9,391 nt of DNA. Origin: Phycisphaerales bacterium. GTDB taxonomy: Bacteria > Planctomycetota > Phycisphaerae > Phycisphaerales > UBA1924. Position 1 is the first letter of the stretch, and every line of letters starts with the position of its first letter. Both the position numbers and the translations under genes were made by a program. The stretch lies in the NCBI GenBank assembly GCA_019747615.1, contig JAIEQQ010000080.1, positions 1 through 9,391 on the forward strand, written 5' to 3'. This document shows, one piece after another, positions 6,194 to 9,391 of the stretch. The notes under the pieces were generated by a model, which was not told where the DNA came from, made no database searches, and saw nothing but the letters and a program-made list of their open reading frames with translations.

Positions 6194-6709
6194 ATGAATC
6201 GCTCAAAGCTCACCTCCCTGACCCTCGCCCTTGCCCTCTGCGCCACCGCCGGCCTCGCTGGCTGCTGGTCGCCCGGCGGCTCCCGCGGCTGGGTCAAGGA
6301 CTCGTACACCTACGAGTCCTCGTCCATGGTCCCGCAGACCGTCAGCGTCAAGGACACGCGCACCGGCGAGACCCTGTTCTCCTACGACATCCCCGTCGGC
6401 CGACAGCTCGTGGTTCGCTTCTTTGCCGACCACACCCCCGAGGACGCCGCGTTCCCCGATCTCATGAAGTGGGACGATTGGGAAATCGGCACACGCTTCG
6501 GCTCCCCAAGCAAGGAGCTGGCCGTGCCGCCGGCGAGCGGGCGCATGCTCGAAGTCAGCGTCCGCAAGAGCCCCGAGATGCCCGAGGCGATGCGCGCTGG
6601 CGCCAGCGCCAGCGCAACCCCCGCCGCGCCCGGCGCTAACGCGCCGGTCACTCCGCCCGCGGCCCCGATTGCCCCGGCGCCGGCCAACGGCGTCGAGCCG
6701 GTCTATTGA
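6194..6709 (+). CDS. Small putative lipoprotein of unknown function
   Basis: 171 residues. I do not recognise the family. Residues 1-24 form a textbook lipoprotein signal: MNRSK basic start, a Leu/Ala-rich core, then the lipobox LAGC (21-24), predicting cleavage before Cys24 and lipid anchoring outside the inner membrane. The mature part (25-130) contains a small beta-rich region with two segments worth searching: TVSVKDTRTGETLFSYDIPVG (split at 49-60 and 61-69) and RQLVVRFF (70-77), followed by MKWDDWEIGTRFG (91-103). The last 40 residues (135-171) are Ala/Pro-rich and probably disordered, ending in VEPVY. The start is well supported by GGAGA upstream. It is divergent from ispF, and a strong hairpin lies 13 bp after the stop. 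Confidence 0.85.
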   Translation: MNRSKLTSLTLALALCATAGLAGCWSPGGSRGWVKDSYTYESSSMVPQTVSVKDTRTGETLFSYDIPVGRQLVVRFFADHTPEDAAFPDLMKWDDWEIGTRFGSPSKELAVPPASGRMLEVSVRKSPEMPEAMRAGASASATPAAPGANAPVTPPAAPIAPAPANGVEPVY

Positions 6710-6721
6710 GCGATGACTTCG

Positions 6722-6742
6722 GCTCGGGCGTCGCGCCCGAGC
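6722..6742 (+). terminator. Hairpin downstream of the lipoprotein gene
   Basis: A perfect 9-bp inverted repeat (GCTCGGGCG at 6722-6730 and CGCCCGAGC at 6734-6742) encloses a 3-nt loop. It starts 13 bp after the stop codon. No T-tract follows, so it may be a 3'-end stabiliser or a factor-dependent stop rather than a classical terminator. Confidence 0.5.
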
Positions 6743-6822
6743 GGGCCGGCGCTCAACACCGTTCGGCGTGTGGATGACCGGTGCGCCGCTGTGGCTCTGT
6801 GTGATGATCTGCGTGCCTGACT

Positions 6823-6828
6823 GAGAGG
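6823..6828 (+). promoter_or_regulatory. Ribosome binding site of the MDR gene
   Basis: GAGAGG lies seven bases before GTG 6836 and is the strongest Shine-Dalgarno in the window. It decides in favour of the GTG start. Confidence 0.65.
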
Positions 6829-6835
6829 GCCTCGC

Positions 6836-7876
6836 GTGCGACGCGTCCGTTTTCATGCCCACACACTGACAATCGATTGCGTCCAGCCGCTTGGCCCGCC
6901 GGGCGCGGGTGAGGTTGTCTTGCGCCCGAGCCACGTGCTGCTGACGCGGATCGATCGGCACACCGCCGCCCCGGCGCGGACGCACACACTCACGCCGGGG
7001 GTGAGCGTCCTGGCGGTGGTCGATCGCGTATCGACCGCTCCAGCCCGAACACCGGCCGAGGCCAGCACGATGGCTCGGGCGCAGAAGCTCATCGGCCATC
7101 GCGTGGTGGTGTCGCCTTGCGTGCCGTGTTCGACGTGCGAGCTGTGTACACGCGGGCTGAGCACCCACTGCCCACGCCGCACGATCATGGGCATCAGCGG
7201 GCGCGATGGCGGGCTCGCCGACGAGCTCATCATGCCCGCAGCGAATCTGCTCCCGGTGCCCGAGTCGATGAACGACGAGCACGCGGTGTTTGCGTTCTTG
7301 GCCGGAGCAGCCGCCCACGCCGCGGCGAGCTTCCGCGTCGAAGGCAAGCCCTACATCACGGTGCTTGGCGACGGGCCGATGGCGCTGCTGTGCGTCCAAG
7401 CAATGGCCCGACTGAACGCCAGCGTGCGGCTGCTCGGACGGCACGAAAGCAAGCTCTCGCTCTGCGAGCGCTGGGGGATCAAGCACCGGCCCGAGCACGA
7501 GGCGGGCCGCCGCAACGATCAGGATGTGGTGATCGATTGCACCGGCTCGCCCGAAGGCCCGGCGATCGCCACTGGGTTGCTCCGCCCGCGCGGCCGGCTG
7601 GTGGTGAAGTCGTGCGTATCACTGGGTGTTGGGGAACCGAGCGAGGCGGCATCGGGCGATTCGATCGCGCCGGGCGTGATGGACGCGATCGTTCGGAGTG
7701 AGATCGAGGTGCTCGGCAGCCGCGAGGGCACGATCGGCGAGGGCTTGGCGCTGATCCAGAAGGGCCACATTCAGACCGACGGGCTGATCACACGCCGCGC
7801 GAAGCTCGAGGATGCGCCGGCGATCTTGCGCGAGCAACGCCCGGGCGAGATCGCGGCGTTGATTGAGATCAAGTAA
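6836..7876 (+). CDS. Medium-chain dehydrogenase/reductase (zinc-type alcohol dehydrogenase-like) lacking catalytic zinc ligands
   Basis: 346 residues of the MDR superfamily; substrate unknown, with NAD(P) expected as cofactor. The structural zinc lobe is intact: Cys98, Cys101, Cys104 and Cys112 with C-x2-C-x2-C-x7-C spacing. GISGRDGGLADELIMPAANL (119-138) matches the family's G..g.dGg.aey...p..nl run. The Rossmann part begins at ITVLGDGPMALL (174-185), with GDGPMA for the usual GxGxxG; a DCTGSPEG segment (234-241) follows. The catalytic zinc site is missing: the usual ICGTD reads LTRID (36-40), the usual GHE reads GVS (55-57), and the later acidic ligand in AVFAE reads AVFAF (150-154). The protein may be a zinc-independent reductase, bind another ligand or be non-catalytic. 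GTG start with a strong GAGAGG upstream. It stands alone after the lipoprotein hairpin and converges on the dehydratase gene 39 bp away. Confidence 0.88.
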   Translation: MRRVRFHAHTLTIDCVQPLGPPGAGEVVLRPSHVLLTRIDRHTAAPARTHTLTPGVSVLAVVDRVSTAPARTPAEASTMARAQKLIGHRVVVSPCVPCSTCELCTRGLSTHCPRRTIMGISGRDGGLADELIMPAANLLPVPESMNDEHAVFAFLAGAAAHAAASFRVEGKPYITVLGDGPMALLCVQAMARLNASVRLLGRHESKLSLCERWGIKHRPEHEAGRRNDQDVVIDCTGSPEGPAIATGLLRPRGRLVVKSCVSLGVGEPSEAASGDSIAPGVMDAIVRSEIEVLGSREGTIGEGLALIQKGHIQTDGLITRRAKLEDAPAILREQRPGEIAALIEIK

Positions 7877-7915
7877 CGACAGCCGGGACTGACGGCGTAG
7901 AAGTGATGGCGCGCT

Positions 7916-9391
7916 TCAACTCGGCCTCGGAGAGGCCGAGCCACCGGGAGCCGAGCCACCGGTCATCTCCGGCACCCAGCGGCGGATGGCGTCGATGACG
8001 GCGCGTTTCTCCGCACCCGCCGAGCGATAGGGCATCATGTCCGCCACCAGCCGCAGCGCGTCGCTCGGGTCCGCGGCTTCCGGCTCCGGCGAAGACCACT
8101 GATTGATCGCGTTGTGAGCGGTGGGTGCAAGCTGCTCGGCGTCGTACGCGAGTTGCTCAAAGAGCTTCTCGCCGGGGCGGACGCCGGTGAACACGATGTC
8201 AACGCACTGAACACTCGCAGGCGCGGCACCGGTTGAATCCAGATCGTCATCGGCGAGCTGGTCATCGGGTGAGGCGGGGGTGTTGCGGATGAGGGCCGCG
8301 AGCTCGGGCGTCCACCGGACGCGCGGCGCGTAGCCGTTGAGGCGCGCGAATCGCTGCGCGAGACGAAGGATCGAGATCGGGCGGCCCATGTCCAGCACAT
8401 AGACGGGCGCTCGCTGCGCGGGCTGATCCAGCGCGCCGGCCTGGACAACCAAGGCCGCGGCTTCGGGGATCGTCATAAAGTATCGCGTCATGCGCGGGTC
8501 CGTCACGCTCAGCGGGCCGGCGTCGGCGAGCTGCTGCGACCAGATCGGGATCACCGAGCACGCCGAGGCCAGCACGTTGCCGAAACGCACCATGCTCAGG
8601 CGCGTCGGGCCGTTGTGCGCCCGGGCGATGCCGGCGATGTAGAGCTCTGCGAGTCGCTTGGTCGCGCCCATCACGCTGGAGGGGTTCACCGCCTTGTCGC
8701 TGGAGATCATCACGAAGCGCTCGACGCCCGAGGCGATCGAGGCATCGGCGATCGACTTGGTGGCAAAGAGGTTGTTGCCGACCGCCAGCGCCGGGTGATC
8801 TTCCATCAGCGGAACGTGCTTGTGAGCCGCGGAGTGAAAGACGACGTGCGGGCGATACTCCAGCATGAGCCGCAGCGTCTGATCGGCGTCGTTGACGTCG
8901 TGCAGGATCGCCTGTCGCGGGATGCTGGCGAACCGCGAGCCCATCTCGTGATCGATCTGGAAGAGGGCGTTCTCGGCGCGCTCCATGAGCAGGAGTTTTT
9001 GTGGACTGAAGCGGGCGCAGACGCGAGCAAGCTCAGCGCCGATGCTGCCGCCGGCGCCGGTGATCAGCACTCGCTTGCCGGTGATGATGCGGGCGATGGC
9101 GTCTTCATCCAGCCGCGCCTGCGAACGGCCGATGAGGCGGGTGATATCGATCGCGCGGGGGGAGGAGACGATGTTGGCATCGCGGGCGGGCTTGGATGAT
9201 GCGGGTGATTGCTCGGTGATGGCCAGGCGGGCGCGGGGCGAGGGCAGGGGCCGCTGCGCGACGACGCCACGAAGACTGTCGTGAAGCGTGGGCACCACGC
9301 GATGCGGGATGCTCATGCGATCAAGCGCATCGAGCACGCGAGCGGCGGCGCTGGCGCGATCCGATGGAACACTCACCAGCGCGAACCGTTC
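7916..9391 (-). CDS. CapD/FlaA1/PglF-type nucleotide-sugar 4,6-dehydratase, truncated at the right window edge
   Basis: The frame is open to base 9391, so the start and probably the N-terminal membrane helices lie outside. The first visible residues (ERFALVSVPS then RVLDALDRMSIPHRVVPTLH) match the cytoplasmic domain that follows the four membrane helices in membrane-bound CapD/PglF proteins; the GTG at 9376 is therefore probably internal. Counting from that GTG, the SDR part shows TGAGGSIG (106-113), AAHKHVPLME (183-192), the active-site block SSDKAVNPSSVMGATKR (225-241) with Met in place of the classical SDR Tyr, RFGNVLAS (264-271), MTRYFM (296-301) and FTGVRPGEKLFEQL (396-409). Such enzymes make UDP-4-keto-6-deoxy-HexNAc, the entry to bacillosamine, legionaminic and related sugars. 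An acidic insert of about 40 residues (352-392) separates GYAPRV from FTGVRPGEKL and looks longer than usual. The tail is Gly/Ser/Pro-rich. Confidence 0.93.
   Translation of the reverse strand, partial: ERFALVSVPSDRASAAARVLDALDRMSIPHRVVPTLHDSLRGVVAQRPLPSPRARLAITEQSPASSKPARDANIVSSPRAIDITRLIGRSQARLDEDAIARIITGKRVLITGAGGSIGAELARVCARFSPQKLLLMERAENALFQIDHEMGSRFASIPRQAILHDVNDADQTLRLMLEYRPHVVFHSAAHKHVPLMEDHPALAVGNNLFATKSIADASIASGVERFVMISSDKAVNPSSVMGATKRLAELYIAGIARAHNGPTRLSMVRFGNVLASACSVIPIWSQQLADAGPLSVTDPRMTRYFMTIPEAAALVVQAGALDQPAQRAPVYVLDMGRPISILRLAQRFARLNGYAPRVRWTPELAALIRNTPASPDDQLADDDLDSTGAAPASVQCVDIVFTGVRPGEKLFEQLAYDAEQLAPTAHNAINQWSSPEPEAADPSDALRLVADMMPYRSAGAEKRAVIDAIRRWVPEMTGGSAPGGSASPRPS
7920..7940. 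repeat. Perfect hairpin at the convergent 3' ends of the MDR and dehydratase genes
   Basis: CTCGGCCTC (7920-7928) and GAGGCCGAG (7932-7940) form a perfect 9-bp stem with a 3-nt loop. It lies inside the last codons of the dehydratase gene and 43 bp past the MDR stop, so it could end transcripts from both sides. No T-tract follows on either strand. Confidence 0.55.
7935..7962. repeat. 15-bp-period direct repeat in the dehydratase tail
   Basis: GCCGAGCCACCGG occurs at 7935-7947 and again at 7950-7962, a 15-bp period. It is in frame with the dehydratase gene and encodes the doubled Gly-Gly-Ser-Ala tail. It overlaps the right arm of the adjoining hairpin. Confidence 0.7.

Noticed and set aside
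6594..6615. Perfect 9-bp inverted repeat with a 4-nt loop inside the lipoprotein gene
   Set aside because: It lies in an Ala/Ser-rich coding stretch where GCG/CTGGCG-type codons produce palindromes by composition; there is no independent sign of a regulatory role.
6203..7498. Long open frame (431 codons) on the minus strand opposite the lipoprotein and MDR genes
   Set aside because: Its translation is low-complexity Arg/Gly/His-rich without motifs, as expected of an antisense frame in GC-rich DNA; both genes opposite have clear signatures.
8615..9199. Open frame on the plus strand opposite the sugar dehydratase
   Set aside because: It is the antisense shadow of a gene with unmistakable SDR motifs.

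Overview
The window is about 9.4 kb of GC-rich, densely coding bacterial DNA with no gene-free stretch above about 160 bp. The organism cannot be fixed from the sequence alone. The combination of high GC, GTG starts, uneven Shine-Dalgarno use, an MEP-pathway IspF with unusual motif variants and nonulosonic-acid (sialic-acid-like) genes would fit a Planctomycetota/Phycisphaerae-type bacterium. That placement is inference.

Region 1 (3-3960, + strand) is a surface-sugar cassette. It begins with a 651-aa protein that reads as a nucleotidyltransferase-like domain followed by a radical SAM/SPASM-like barrel that has lost its iron-sulfur cysteines. That gene overlaps a NeuA-type CMP-sugar synthetase by 4 nt (GTGA), and a NeuB-type nonulosonate synthase follows. 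NeuB would condense phosphoenolpyruvate with a hexosamine-derived sugar, and NeuA would activate the 9-carbon acid with CTP for transfer to a glycan or protein. The short neuA-neuB junction holds three simple repeats: a 7-mer x3, a hexamer x3 and a C7 run.

Region 2 (4103-6709) holds housekeeping-type genes. A small Nudix hydrolase (+) converges with, and overlaps by 17 bp, a PlsC-like acyltransferase (-). Upstream of the latter on the same strand is ispF (-), which carries a long basic N-terminal tail. Divergent from ispF is a small lipoprotein gene (+) followed by a strong hairpin without a T-tract.

Region 3 (6836-9391) holds a medium-chain dehydrogenase/reductase (+) that keeps the structural zinc cysteines but has lost the catalytic zinc ligands. 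It converges on a CapD/FlaA1/PglF-type nucleotide-sugar 4,6-dehydratase (-) whose N-terminal part runs off the right edge. That enzyme family makes UDP-4-keto-6-deoxy sugars, which can feed bacillosamine, legionaminic or related sugars, so it may serve the same glycan as the NeuA/NeuB pair. The pathway link is inference.

The most interesting item is the apparently cysteine-less radical SAM/SPASM-like protein translationally coupled to neuA. I found no CRISPR array, transposase, tRNA, rRNA or clear mobile element.
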